Under the pieces are notes generated by a model. That model was not told the origin of the DNA. It was given only the letters and a program-made list of their open reading frames with translations, and did not search any database. A stretch of DNA of 64,000 bases from NCBI GenBank assembly GCA_026002935.1, contig BPGH01000001.1:359965-423964 (forward strand). The letters run 5' to 3'. This DNA is from Acidimicrobiia bacterium. Its GTDB lineage: Bacteria; Actinomycetota; Acidimicrobiia; IMCC26256; PALSA-610. Below, piece after piece: positions 7,653 through 19,309 of this stretch. Every line of letters begins with the position of its first letter. The first letter of the stretch is position 1. Both the position numbers and the translations under genes were made by a program.

Positions 7653-8783
7653 TCAGGAGACGCTGATCGGCACGGCGAGCTCGTGCGCGGCGTTCACCGC
7701 CCCGGAGCCCGGGTACACGTAGACGCCGTAGTTGCCGGTCGCGCTCGACGACCCGAGGGTCAGCGTCGCCTGGAACCGGCCGGCGGAGTCGATGGTCACG
7801 AACGCCGGGTTGGTGCCCGACGGGTCGAGCAGGGCACGCGACGCCGGCGGCAGCGCCCACTTCTGCGCGACGACCGTGCGCGCGCTGCTCGGCGCGCCCT
7901 GCGACGGCCGCCAGGTGTCCGCGAACTTGCCGAACACCACGTAGACCCCCGCGGGCTGGCCGGCGAGCGGCGGCCGGGTGCCGATGTTCGCGGCCGGGTC
8001 GAAGCCCGAGCCCGAGACCGTGATCGTGTCGCCGAACAGCACGTCGTCCGTGGCCGACACGACGACCTTCGGGGTCGGCGCGAGGCCCGGCGGCGCCGGT
8101 GTGAAGGTGATGCTCAGGGGGTCGAGGCTCACGTTCGACCCGTAGAAGTCGTCCCACGAGATGAGCTCCATCGCCGCGGGGATCCCGACCGTCGGCGCGT
8201 TCGTGATCTTGTAGGCGCCGTTGGCGTCGGGCACCAGGTTCTGCCCCGACAGGTCGACGGTCGCGAACGGCACGTCGAGGGCGGCCTGCATGGCCGGCAG
8301 CGTCGGCGGGTCGAACCCGGCGTAGGGCCGGTAGTTGAGGTCGACGACGAGGGTGCCCGTGTCGCCGTCGATCTCGAGGCGGGGGTTCGCGACCGTGAGG
8401 TCGAGGACCCAGCCGCCCGACGAGTGCGCGTGGCCGACCGTGCGGACCGTGCCGGTCATCTGCACGTAGCCGACCTCGGTGGCGGGGTTGTACGCCGAGT
8501 CCTGGACCGACCACAGGAACGGACCCTTGCCGGTGCCGCTGCCGTTCAGCCAGGTCGCGCCGTCGGTGGCCGTGATCGCGCCTCCGGCGACCGGGCCGGT
8601 GACGTAGTCACGGTACGACTTTCGGATCCCCCAGGTGCCGGTGCACGCGGTGGCGACGAGCGTCACCGCGAGCGCGGCGGCGAGCGCACCGAACCGGGCG
8701 GGCCGGCGGCGGGGGCGGGACGGGACGGGGTCGGGGGTCGGGAACGGGGACGGGTGCCGGGGAGGGAGTTTGGTAAGGCTCAC
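7653..8783 (-). CDS. htaA: HtaA-domain heme-binding protein fused to an Ig-like domain, probable lipoprotein
   Basis: A 376-residue exported protein. An Arg-rich N-terminus and hydrophobic core end in VATAC, a possible lipobox. An HtaA domain follows at about 48-240: WGIRKSYRDYVTGPVAGG, GHAHSSGGWVLDL and LDPLSITF. An Ig-like domain fills about 245-376, with DTITVSGSGFDP, AGVYVVFGKF and GNYGVYVYPGSGA. The HtaA domain binds heme through a conserved Tyr and His. The GTG at 8783 is the only plausible start in frame; it lies inside the iron box and has no Shine-Dalgarno, so the mRNA may be leaderless. It is a separate transcription unit from the Hmu operon. Confidence 0.83.
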   Translation of the reverse strand: MSLTKLPPRHPSPFPTPDPVPSRPRRRPARFGALAAALAVTLVATACTGTWGIRKSYRDYVTGPVAGGAITATDGATWLNGSGTGKGPFLWSVQDSAYNPATEVGYVQMTGTVRTVGHAHSSGGWVLDLTVANPRLEIDGDTGTLVVDLNYRPYAGFDPPTLPAMQAALDVPFATVDLSGQNLVPDANGAYKITNAPTVGIPAAMELISWDDFYGSNVSLDPLSITFTPAPPGLAPTPKVVVSATDDVLFGDTITVSGSGFDPAANIGTRPPLAGQPAGVYVVFGKFADTWRPSQGAPSSARTVVAQKWALPPASRALLDPSGTNPAFVTIDSAGRFQATLTLGSSSATGNYGVYVYPGSGAVNAAHELAVPISVS

Positions 8784-8787
8784 CTAA
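8769..8787. promoter_or_regulatory. IdeR-type iron box covering the htaA start codon
   Basis: The 19-mer matches TTAGGTTAGGCTAACCTAA at 16 positions, the best iron box in the window. It includes the GTG start (8781-8783) of the HtaA gene. Binding of iron-loaded IdeR here would block transcription initiation directly. Confidence 0.82.
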
Positions 8788-8847
8788 ACAACTTGCCACG
8801 GGCGTGGCCCCACGGTCAACCCCGGGTCGGGCCGAGCCCCCGACCGG

Positions 8848-9828
8848 TCACCGGCAGCCGAGCGCCGCCCGCAGCGTCGCGAGGTTCCGCCGCATCACCG
8901 AGAAGTAGTCGGCCCCGGCCGCCACCTGCTCCTCGGTGAACCCCTCGAGCGGGTCGAGCACCGCCGTGCGCAGACCCCCGGCCTCGCGCGCGAGCGTCTC
9001 GGCCACCTCCGCCGACACGAGCGTCTCGGTGAAGACCGTCGTGACCCCCTCGGCGCGCGCGAGGTCGGCCAGCTCGGCGAGCCGCTGCGCGCCGGGCTCC
9101 TGGTCCGGCTCGAGACCCGCGATCGCCTCCTGCTCGAGGCCGTAGCGGGCGGCCAGCCAGCCGAACGCCGCGTGCGCGGTGACGAGGAGGCGGCGTTCGC
9201 AGTCGGCGAGGCCGCGCGCGAACTCGGCGTCGAGGGCGCGCAGCTCCTCCCGCAGCGTCGCCGCGTTGCGCGTGAACGCCGCGCGGTCGGCCGGTGACGC
9301 CTCGGCGAGCGCGTCCTCGACCAGGTCGACGATCGCGGCCGTCTTCGTCGGGTCCAGCCACACGTGCGGGTCGACGACGCCTTCCCCGTCTCCCCCGTGC
9401 TCGTCGCCGCCGCCGTCGTCGTCGTGCCCGTCGTCGCCCTCGTTGCCGTGCCCGTGTGCGTCGGCCACCTCGCCGGGACCCACGTCGAGTGCGTCGAGGA
9501 CGACCACCGTGGGACCGTCGCGCCGGGCGGCGACCTCCTCGATCGCGGGTTGGAACCCGCGGCCCAGGGCCACGACGAGGTCCGCGTCCTCCAGCGCGTC
9601 CACGCCGGACGGCGTGAGCTCGAGGTCGTGCGGCTCGGCGCCCGGCGCGGTCAGGTTCGTGACCGCGACGCGCGCGCCGCCCACCCGCTGCGCGACCTCG
9701 GCCAGCGGCGCGAACGACGCCACGACCGAGATCCGCCCGTCGCCGGCCGCGTCACCGTCCCCGTCACCGCCACACGCGCTCAGCAGCGCCGCGGTGAGCA
9801 CCGCGGCCGCCGTCCTGTACCCGACCAC
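8848..9828 (-). CDS. znuA: Zinc ABC transporter substrate-binding lipoprotein
   Basis: A 326-residue cluster A-I (ZnuA/AztC-like) binding protein. It has lipobox LLSAC at about residue 19, then VVASFAPLAEVAQRVGG and AEPHDLELTPSGVDALEDADLVVALGRGFQP, where the first His ligand lies. A His/Asp-rich loop (HGHGNEGDDGHDDDGG) typical of zinc rather than manganese binders follows. Further ligand regions are DPHVWLDP, LLVTAHAAFGWLAARYGL and VFTETLVS. It delivers Zn(II) to a ZnuBC-type permease that is not in the window. A Zur-like inverted repeat lies 51 bp upstream. The single unlinked gene suggests its membrane partners are encoded elsewhere. Confidence 0.88.
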   Translation of the reverse strand: MVGYRTAAAVLTAALLSACGGDGDGDAAGDGRISVVASFAPLAEVAQRVGGARVAVTNLTAPGAEPHDLELTPSGVDALEDADLVVALGRGFQPAIEEVAARRDGPTVVVLDALDVGPGEVADAHGHGNEGDDGHDDDGGGDEHGGDGEGVVDPHVWLDPTKTAAIVDLVEDALAEASPADRAAFTRNAATLREELRALDAEFARGLADCERRLLVTAHAAFGWLAARYGLEQEAIAGLEPDQEPGAQRLAELADLARAEGVTTVFTETLVSAEVAETLAREAGGLRTAVLDPLEGFTEEQVAAGADYFSVMRRNLATLRAALGCR

Positions 9829-9878
9829 CCGCCCCGACCTCCTCCCGCGCCGGCCCGTTTGCAGCGCACCGTCGTTAC

Positions 9879-9891
9879 GAGACTGATTCTC
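9879..9891. promoter_or_regulatory. Zur/Fur-like operator upstream of znuA
   Basis: The inverted repeat GAGA-CTGAT-TCTC lies 51 bp upstream of the znuA start in an AT-richer patch (GATTCTCATTATGGTA). Its shape resembles Fur-family operators of the TGAnAATnATTnTCA type. Zinc-dependent control is inferred from the gene it precedes. Confidence 0.5.
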
Positions 9892-9936
9892 ATTATGGTA
9901 CCACGGCGGGGCCGGGGGTGCGGGCGGGCGGCCCGA

Positions 9937-10821
9937 TCAGGTGCGGTCGGGCGCGAACCAGTCGTCGAGGCTCTCGCCGGTGATCCGCTCGTACGCCTCG
10001 CGGTAGCGGGCGCGGGTGTTCTCGATCGCCTCCGGCGGCAGGCGGGGCGCCGGCGGCTCGTGGTCCCAGCCGGTGGCGTCCATGAAGTCGCGCACGTACT
10101 GCTTGTCGAACGACGGCGGCGACGTCCCCACCTCGTACGCGTCGGCGGGCCAGTAGCGCGACGAGTCCGGCGTCATCATCTCGTCGATGACGAGCAGCTC
10201 ACCGTCGAGCTCCCCGAACTCGAACTTGGTGTCGGCGAGGATGATCCCGCAGTCGTGCGCGTGGGCGGCGCCGATCCCGTACAGCCGGATCGACAGGTCG
10301 CGCAGGCGCTCGTAGCGCTCCTCGCCGACGAGCGCGATCGCCTCGTCCTTGGTCAGCGGGAGGTCGTGGCCGGACTCCGCCTTCGTGCTCGGCGTGAACA
10401 GCGGCTCGGGGAGCCGCTCCGCGCGGCGCAGGCCCGCCGGCACCCGGAACCCGCCCACGGTGCCGCGCTCGGCGTACTCGTTCCAGGCCGCTCCGAACAG
10501 GTAGCCGCGCACGACACACTCCATCCGCACCGGACGCGTCGCGCGCACGAGCATCGCCCGGCCGTCGACGTCACCCGCGGTCTCGGGGAAGTCGGTCGGG
10601 TCGCACGAGATCAGGTGGTTGGGCACGACGTCGGCCGTCCGGCCGAACCAGAACGCCGACAGGCCGGTCAGGACCCGCCCCTTGTCGGGGATCTCGTCGG
10701 GGAGCACGACGTCGAACACCGAGATCCGGTCGGTGGCGACCATCAGCAGCCGGTCGTGGCCGACCTCGTACAGCTCCCGGACCTTGCCGGAGTACAGATG
10801 TGGGAGGGCGGGCGGCCTCAC
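9937..10821 (-). CDS. purC: Phosphoribosylaminoimidazole-succinocarboxamide synthase
   Basis: A 294-residue SAICAR synthetase. It joins CAIR and aspartate using ATP in purine synthesis. The N-terminal LYSGKVRELYEVG forms the ATP-binding glycine loop; MECVVRGYLFGAAWNEY, FTPSTKAESGHD and ILADTKFEFGELDGELLVIDEMMTPDSSRYWP are family signatures. The length fits the eukaryote-like longer bacterial form. The GTG at 10821 makes a GTGA overlap with the purB stop and is only ten residues before the SGKVREL loop, so this start is favoured. It is the last gene of purA-purD-purB-purC. Confidence 0.95.
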   Translation of the reverse strand: MRPPALPHLYSGKVRELYEVGHDRLLMVATDRISVFDVVLPDEIPDKGRVLTGLSAFWFGRTADVVPNHLISCDPTDFPETAGDVDGRAMLVRATRPVRMECVVRGYLFGAAWNEYAERGTVGGFRVPAGLRRAERLPEPLFTPSTKAESGHDLPLTKDEAIALVGEERYERLRDLSIRLYGIGAAHAHDCGIILADTKFEFGELDGELLVIDEMMTPDSSRYWPADAYEVGTSPPSFDKQYVRDFMDATGWDHEPPAPRLPPEAIENTRARYREAYERITGESLDDWFAPDRT

Positions 10822-12125
10822 CGGTGCGCCCCGGACTCGAGCGCGTCGAACGCGCGGCCCGTGTTCGCCAGCGCGCGCTTCAGGTCGAAGCACTCGTCGA
10901 GCCGCACCGGGTCGAGCGCGGACGTCACGTCGGGGTCCTCGGCGAGGAGCTCGCGGAACGAACGCTCCTCCTGCCACGCGCGCATCGCGTTGCGCTGCAC
11001 GATCCGGTACGCCTCGTCGCGCGTGCGGCCGGCCTCGACCAGCGCGAGGAGCACCGGCTGGCTGAACACCAGCCCGTACGACGCGTCGATGTTGCGCAGC
11101 ATCCGGTCGGGGTACACGCGCAGGCCCTCCACGACCGCGGTGAACCGGACCGTCACGTAGTACGCGAGCATCAGGGAGTCGGGCAGCACCACCCGTTCCA
11201 CCGAGCTGTGCGAGATGTCGCGCTCGTGCCACAGCGCGACGTTCTCCAGCGCCGCCTGGAGGTTGGCGCGCAGGACCCGCGCGAGCCCGCAGAGCTGCTC
11301 GCACCGGACCGGGTTCCGCTTGTGCGGCATCGCGCTCGAGCCCTTCTGCTCGCCCTCGCGGAACGGCTCCTCGACCTCGCGGACCTCGGTGCGCTGCAGG
11401 TGGCGCACCTCGAGCGCGAACGACTCGACAGTCGCACCGAGCGACGCCAGCGCGTACATCACCTCGGCGTGGCGGTCGCGGGCGAGCACCTGCGTGGCGG
11501 GCACGGGCCGCAGCCCGAGGCTCGTGCAGACGTGCTCCTCCACGAACGGGTCGACGTTGGAGTAGGTGCCGACCGCGCCCGAGAGCTTCCCGACCGCGAT
11601 CACCTCGCGGGCCCGGCGCAGCCGGTCGACCTCCCGGCGCACCGCGAGCGCCCACAGCGCGAGCTTGGTGCCGAACGTCGTCGGCTCGGCGTGGATGCCG
11701 TGGGTGCGGCCGACCATCGGCGTGTCACGGAACTCGTGCGCCCGGCGCGTGATCGCGGCGTCGAGCGCGGCGGCCGCCTCGACGATCCGGTCGAGCGCGC
11801 GGGTCACCTGCAGGGCGAGCGCGGTGTCCACGACGTCGCTCGACGTGAGCCCGTAGTGCACCCAGCCGCCCGCCGGTGGGCCGACCCGCTCCTGCACGAC
11901 GTCGACGAACGCGGCGACGTCGTGGTCGGTCACCTTCTCGCGCTCGTGCACGGCCGCGACGTCGAACCCGGCCCGCTCGCGCACGAGGCGCGCGTGCTCG
12001 GCGGGGATCACGCCCAGCCGGGCCCAGGCCTCCACCGCCAGCACCTCCACCTCGAGCCAGGCACCGAAGCGCGCCTCGTCGGTGAAGAGGTCGGCGATCT
12101 CGGGGAGCGAGTAGCGGGGGATCAC
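10818..12125 (-). CDS. purB: Adenylosuccinate lyase
   Basis: A 435-residue fumarase/aspartase superfamily enzyme that releases fumarate from SAICAR and from adenylosuccinate. Key parts are HYGLTSSDVVDTALALQ (substrate loop), GRTHGIHAEPTTFG with the catalytic His, and the superfamily signature GEQKGSSAMPHKRNP with the flexible-loop serine. The GTG at 12125 overlaps the purD stop. Its overlap with purC by 4 bp indicates coupled translation. Confidence 0.95.
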   Translation of the reverse strand: MIPRYSLPEIADLFTDEARFGAWLEVEVLAVEAWARLGVIPAEHARLVRERAGFDVAAVHEREKVTDHDVAAFVDVVQERVGPPAGGWVHYGLTSSDVVDTALALQVTRALDRIVEAAAALDAAITRRAHEFRDTPMVGRTHGIHAEPTTFGTKLALWALAVRREVDRLRRAREVIAVGKLSGAVGTYSNVDPFVEEHVCTSLGLRPVPATQVLARDRHAEVMYALASLGATVESFALEVRHLQRTEVREVEEPFREGEQKGSSAMPHKRNPVRCEQLCGLARVLRANLQAALENVALWHERDISHSSVERVVLPDSLMLAYYVTVRFTAVVEGLRVYPDRMLRNIDASYGLVFSQPVLLALVEAGRTRDEAYRIVQRNAMRAWQEERSFRELLAEDPDVTSALDPVRLDECFDLKRALANTGRAFDALESGAHR

Positions 12126-13398
12126 GTGAGGGCCTGGGCCGCGATGTCGCGACGGTAGTGGAGTCCGGGCCACGAGATCCGGCCCGCCGCCTCGTACGCA
12201 CGGTCGCGCGCGGCGCGGATCCCCTCCCCGGTGGCCACCACGGTGAGGACCCGGCCCCCGTCCGTCACGAGGGCGTCGCCGTCGCGCCGGGTGCCGGCGT
12301 GGAACACGAGCGCGCCCGGCACCGCGGCGGCGGCGTCGAGCCCCTCGATCACGTCGCCCCGGCGCGTCGGCGACGGCGGGTAGCCCTGTGCCGCGAGCGC
12401 GATCCCCACGCACGCCTCGGCCCGCATCACGACCGGCGTCTCGATGTGGCCCGCCGCGGCCTCGCGGCAGTGCACGAAGAGGTCGGAGGCGAGGAGCGGG
12501 ACGATGACCTGGCACTCCGGGTCGCCGAAGCGCACGTTGTACTCGAGCACCTTCGGGCCGTCGGGAGTGCACATCAGCCCGCAGAAGAGCACGCCGCGGT
12601 ACTGCGCGTCGCGCCGGCGCAGCTCCGCGAGCGTCGGCCGGATCACCGCGTGCAGCATCTCGTCGACGAAGCCGTCGGGCAGGAACGGCACCGGGGTGTA
12701 CGCGCCCATGCCGCCCGTGTTGGGGCCGCGGTCCCCGTCGAACGCGCGCTTGTGGTCCTGGGCGACCGCGAGCGGCACCGCGTCGGTGCCGTCGCAGAGC
12801 ACGAACAGCGAGACCTCGGGGCCGGTCAGGCCCTCCTCGACGACGCAGGTGCGCCCGGCCTCGCCGAAGGCCTCGCCCGCCAGGTACGACCGCACGACGG
12901 CGCGCGCCTCGTCGATCGAACCGGTCACCGCGACCCCCTTGCCCGCCGCGAGCCCGTCGGTCTTCACCACGTACGGCCCCGGGAGCGTGTCGAGGAACGC
13001 GAGCGCTTCCGCCTCCTGCCCGGCGCGGAAGGTGCGGTGGCGCGCCGTCGGCACACCGGCGGCGACGAGCACGTCCTTCATGAAGGCCTTCGACCCCTCG
13101 AGCCGGGCGGCGGCCGCGTCCGGGCCGAACGCGAGCCGGCCACGCGCGCGCAGCGCGTCCGCGACGCCGGCGACGAGCGGGTCCTCGGGCCCGACGACGA
13201 CGAGATCGGCGCCGACGTGGTCCGCGAGGTCCGCCACGGCGGCCGGGTCGGCGGCGGCGACGGGCCGGCACTCGCCGAGGCCGGCCATGCCCGGGTTCCC
13301 GGGTGCGCACACGATCTCGTCGACGTGCGGCGAGCGCGCGAGCGCCCAGGCGAGCGCGTGCTCGCGGCCCCCCGAACCCACCACCAGGACGCGGGCCA

Positions 13399-13399
<1 letters not shown>
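12122..13399 (-). CDS. purD: Phosphoribosylamine-glycine ligase
   Basis: A 425-residue ATP-grasp enzyme that couples glycine to phosphoribosylamine. The N-terminal MARVLVVGSGGREHALAWAL is the classic PurD start. ATP-grasp elements include GSKAFMKDVLVAAGVPTA, PYVVKTDGLAAGKGVAV, NTGGMGAYTPVP and YNVRFGDPECQVI, which ligates Mg. The ATG at 13399 overlaps the purA stop (TGATG). Length is normal. Confidence 0.95.
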
Positions 13400-15901
<2,502 letters not shown>

Positions 15902-15951
15902 CGCGACAGTCTGCGCACGCCCCGGGCCCCGGGCGGCGGACCGCGCGACGG

Positions 15952-17307
15952 TCAGGCCCGCGCGCCCGGCGCCGGCGGGGCGGGTCGCGGCGGGCGCAGC
16001 TCGGCGCGCCGGCGCCCGCGACCGCGCGTCAGCAGCACCGCCACCCCGAGCACCAGGACCCCCGCGACGAACACGAGGAGCGGCACGCGGCCCTCGCCCG
16101 GGAACCACACGGCGATCGCCCACGGCACGTAGACGAGCAGCCCGAGCGAGCCGGTCAGCGAGTGCACCACCGCGCCCGGCCTCGTCCCGAGGGCGACCAG
16201 CGCCAGCGAGGTCGCGACCCCGAACGCGGGCGCGAACGACTCCCACTGCGCGCCGGTCACCGCCGCGCCGGTGAGCATCGCGGCCGCGCCGAGGAGCTCG
16301 GCCGCGAGGGGCGCGCGCACGAGCCCGCGCGCCGCCGCGAGGACGAGCAGGGTCCCCGTCCCCCACGTCACGAGCCCGGTCGCGCCGGCGGCGTCCTGCG
16401 CGAAGTAGCCGATCGCGGACGGCACCGCCTGCGCGGCGCTGACGGCGCCGACCACCGTCGCGACGACCGCCTCCGCGGGCCGGCGCGCGAGCCCCGGCAC
16501 CGCGCCGACGGCGAGGAGCCCCAGCGCGGTCACCACGCCGAGCGGGAGCCCGACCCCGGGCGCCTCGCCGACCGTCACGCCGGCGCCGGCGACGAGCACG
16601 ACCGCGCCGACCGCACCTGTGAGCACCGGGTCGCCGCCCGCGTCGCGGCGGGCGAGCGCGACGTAGGCCGCGCCGACCGCCCACACGACCAGCCCCGCGG
16701 CGGGGGCGGCGAGTGGCTGCGCCGCCGCAGTGCCCGCGACCACCGCGAGGCCGCCGAGGAAGGTGCACTGCTGCACCGGGCGCGCCCGGCCGGCCCAGAG
16801 CAGCGCGCTCAGGACGGTGACGCCGAGCGCGACCGCGAGCGCGACCGTGTCCGGGGCCCGTGCCCCCAGCCCGTCCACCGCGACGACGCCCGCGGACAGC
16901 CCGGCGGCGGCGGTCGCGGCCGCCCACAGCGACCAGCGCAGCCGCGCGAGCGCGGGGTCGGCGCGCTCGTCGACGAGCGCACCCGCGACGATCAGCGCGG
17001 CGGTGGCGCCCCACGCGAGCGCGAGACGCCCGGCCGTCCCGAGGTCGCTCCACCACCGCGAGACGGCCAGGACGAGCCCGGTGGTCGCGAGCACGCCGCC
17101 GAGGTAGCCGAGCGCCTCCGCGACCACCGGCACCCGCTGCCCGCCCCGCCCGCGTCCGCGTCCCGCCGGCCCGGCCGCGTCGCGGGCGTGCGCCCGCTCG
17201 TGGGCGAGGACGGCGTCGGCCTGCGCGGCCGAGATCAGCCCTGCGGCGGCCCAGCGCCGCAGCTGCGCCGCGAGGTCGGATCCGGCCTCGCGGCGGCCGG
17301 CGTTCAC
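15952..17307 (-). CDS. DUF2157 domain membrane protein
   Basis: A 451-residue protein. Its N-terminal cytosolic helix pair (LAAQLRRWAAAGLISAAQADAVLAHE) is typical of DUF2157 proteins and is followed by about twelve hydrophobic spans (ALGYLGGVLATTGLVLAV onward). The C-terminus is rich in Arg and Pro. Function is unknown; such proteins are common in actinobacterial inner membranes. The GTG at 17307 overlaps the stop of the small gene 17304-17603 (GTGA), showing coupling. Alternative starts within the first residues cannot be excluded. Confidence 0.72.
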   Translation of the reverse strand: MNAGRREAGSDLAAQLRRWAAAGLISAAQADAVLAHERAHARDAAGPAGRGRGRGGQRVPVVAEALGYLGGVLATTGLVLAVSRWWSDLGTAGRLALAWGATAALIVAGALVDERADPALARLRWSLWAAATAAAGLSAGVVAVDGLGARAPDTVALAVALGVTVLSALLWAGRARPVQQCTFLGGLAVVAGTAAAQPLAAPAAGLVVWAVGAAYVALARRDAGGDPVLTGAVGAVVLVAGAGVTVGEAPGVGLPLGVVTALGLLAVGAVPGLARRPAEAVVATVVGAVSAAQAVPSAIGYFAQDAAGATGLVTWGTGTLLVLAAARGLVRAPLAAELLGAAAMLTGAAVTGAQWESFAPAFGVATSLALVALGTRPGAVVHSLTGSLGLLVYVPWAIAVWFPGEGRVPLLVFVAGVLVLGVAVLLTRGRGRRRAELRPPRPAPPAPGARA

Positions 17308-17603
17308 GCCGGTACGCGCGGCGGGTCGACGGCGTTGCGGAGGTCGAGCAGGAGGTCGATCAGCTCGGGCCGGCCTGCCGGCCGGGACGCGACCGCCGCG
17401 AGCGCGTCGAAGACCGGGCCCCGCACGTCGGGGTCGCGCTCCGCGGCGATGGCGTCGAGCGCGAAGAGCAGGTCCTCGGCGTGCTCTCGGCTGACGGTGC
17501 CCGCGCTGCTCACCACGCTCAGCGCGGCGTCGACCACCCGCACGAACGGCACGGTCATCTCCGCGCGCGCGGGCCGCCCCGGGATGCGGAGCCGGGCGGT
17601 CAT
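17304..17603 (-). CDS. Small alpha-helical protein of unknown function
   Basis: About 99 residues from the ATG at 17603; a shorter start at MTVPFVRVVD is possible. The body looks fully helical (VVDAALSVVSSAGTVSREHAEDLLFALDAIAAE, PELIDLLLDLRNAVD), with no signal or membrane segment. It is translationally coupled to the DUF2157 gene and is the first gene of the run leading into purADBC. No family is recognised. Confidence 0.5.
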   Translation of the reverse strand: MTARLRIPGRPARAEMTVPFVRVVDAALSVVSSAGTVSREHAEDLLFALDAIAAERDPDVRGPVFDALAAVASRPAGRPELIDLLLDLRNAVDPPRVPA

Positions 17604-17743
17604 CCGGCGGGTCCCCTTCGCACGACGCGATCGTCGCAGCGGACGCCGCCGACCGCACGGGGCGGAAGTCCCGACCCGGCGCGGTGGGTCGACCGCGCGC
17701 GGCGGGGCCGCCCGCACGGGCGCACCGGCCGGGGCGAGGTGAC

Positions 17744-17763
17744 GTTCGGCCCCTTGGACGGGC
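17744..17763. promoter_or_regulatory. Candidate DosR-like motif upstream of the kinase gene
   Basis: TTCGGCCCCTTGGACGGGCG has the layout GGnCC-nWW-GGAC and agrees with the mycobacterial DosR consensus TTSGGGACTWWAGTCCCSAA at about 10 of 20 positions. It ends 25 bp before the GTG at 17789. The match is weak; its interest comes from related motifs at 21745, 23765 and 51636 before genes of the same theme. Confidence 0.3.
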
Positions 17764-17788
17764 GCCGCGCGCCCGGCACGATGGCCTT

Positions 17789-19309
17789 GTGGGCGACGCG
17801 TTCCTCGAGTGGTTGGCGCGCGAGCGGCCCGGGGAACCGGTCGAGGTCGTCGAGACGCACATCTCGCGCGTCGCGTTCGTCGGCGACCGCGCGTACAAGT
17901 GCAAGAAGGCCGTGTCGTTCCCCTTCGTCGACCTGTCGACCCCGGAGCTGCGCCGGCGCGACTGCGAGCGCGAGGTCGCGCTCAACCGCCGGTTCGCCCC
18001 CGACGTCTACCTCGGCGTCGTCGACGTGACCGACCCGGCCGGTCGCGTCGTGGACCACGCGGTGGAGATGACGCGGATGCCGCCGTCGCGCCGGCTCGCC
18101 GCGCTCGCGCGCGAGGGCGCGGACCCTTCGGGGTGCCTGCACGCGCTGGCGTCGCGCCTCGCCGACGTGCACCGGAACGCCGCGACCGGGGGACCGGTCG
18201 ACGACGCGGCGTCGGCCGACGCGGTCGCGAGGCTCTGGGAGGAGGCGTTCGCGCAGACCCGCGGGTACGAGGGACGGCTGATCGACCGCGGGCGGGCCCG
18301 CTGCGTCGCCGCACTGGCGCGCCGGTACCTCGCCGGACGCCGGGCGCTGTTCGGCGCCCGGGTCGCGGCCGGCCGCGCGCGCGACGGCCACGGCGACCTC
18401 CTGGCCGACGACGTGTTCTGCCTCGACGACGGCCCGCGCGCGCTGGACTGCCTGGAGTTCGACGACCGGCTGCGCTGGTGCGACGTGCTCGCCGACGTCG
18501 CCTTCCTCGCGATGGATCTCGAGTACCTCGGCCGGCCCGACCTCGCCGCGCAGTTCCTCTCGGCGTACCGCGGCGCCGCCCACGACGACTGGCCGGCGTC
18601 ACTGCAGCACTTCTACGTCGCCTACCGGGCACACATCCGCATGAAGATCGCGTGCCTGCGCGGCGATCGCGACGCGGCCGAGGCGCACCTGGCCCTCGCC
18701 CACCGGCACCTCGAGCAGGGACGGGTGCGGCTCGTCCTCGTGGGCGGCGCGCCCGCGACGGGCAAGACGACCCTCGCGCGGCTGCTCGCCGACGAGACCG
18801 GCTGGCCGGTGCTGCGCACCGACGCCGTCCGCCGGGAGGTCCTGCGCCGCGAGCCGGCGATGCGGGGCGCCCCGCGCGGTGCAGGGCTGGACGAGGGCGT
18901 CTACGAGCCGCGGGCGCGCACGCGCGTCTACGACGTCGTGCTCTCGCGCGCGCGTGCGCTGCTGTCGTCGGGCGAGAGCGTCGTCCTCGACGCCTCGTGG
19001 TCCGAACCGGCGTGGCGCGCCCACGCCGCTGCGGTCGCTGCGGACACCGCGAGCGACCTCGTCGCGCTCCGCTGCGTCGCACCGCCCGACCTCGCCGCGG
19101 CGCGTGCCGCCGCCCGCGCACGCGAGGGCCGGGACGCGTCCGACGCCGACTCCCGGCTCGCCGTCGCCCTCGCGCGGCGGTTCGCGCCGTGGCCGGGCGC
19201 GGTCGAGATCGACACGGCGAACGGGATCACCGCGGCGCTGCGCGCCGTCCGGTCCGCCGTGCTCGCGCCGCGCTGCGCCGGCCCGCCGGTCGCCACGGGC
19301 GGCGCCTGA
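17789..19309 (+). CDS. Bifunctional aminoglycoside-phosphotransferase-like / P-loop kinase protein
   Basis: A 506-residue two-domain protein. The N-terminal half resembles COG2187 aminoglycoside phosphotransferase-like proteins: ETHISRVAFVGDRAYKCKKAVSFPFVDLST with the nucleotide-binding Lys pair, RDGHGDLLADDVF as catalytic loop (His about 201), and LEFDDRLRWCDVLADVAFLAMDLE as metal site. The C-terminal half is a gluconate-kinase-like P-loop domain with VLVGGAPATGKTTLARLLADETGWPVLRTDAVRRE at about 315-350. Substrates are unknown. The M. tuberculosis homologue is, to my recollection, Rv2004c of the DosR regulon. The GTG start is chosen by frame. It converges on the next gene across a hairpin. 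Confidence 0.8.
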   Translation: MGDAFLEWLARERPGEPVEVVETHISRVAFVGDRAYKCKKAVSFPFVDLSTPELRRRDCEREVALNRRFAPDVYLGVVDVTDPAGRVVDHAVEMTRMPPSRRLAALAREGADPSGCLHALASRLADVHRNAATGGPVDDAASADAVARLWEEAFAQTRGYEGRLIDRGRARCVAALARRYLAGRRALFGARVAAGRARDGHGDLLADDVFCLDDGPRALDCLEFDDRLRWCDVLADVAFLAMDLEYLGRPDLAAQFLSAYRGAAHDDWPASLQHFYVAYRAHIRMKIACLRGDRDAAEAHLALAHRHLEQGRVRLVLVGGAPATGKTTLARLLADETGWPVLRTDAVRREVLRREPAMRGAPRGAGLDEGVYEPRARTRVYDVVLSRARALLSSGESVVLDASWSEPAWRAHAAAVAADTASDLVALRCVAPPDLAAARAAARAREGRDASDADSRLAVALARRFAPWPGAVEIDTANGITAALRAVRSAVLAPRCAGPPVATGGA

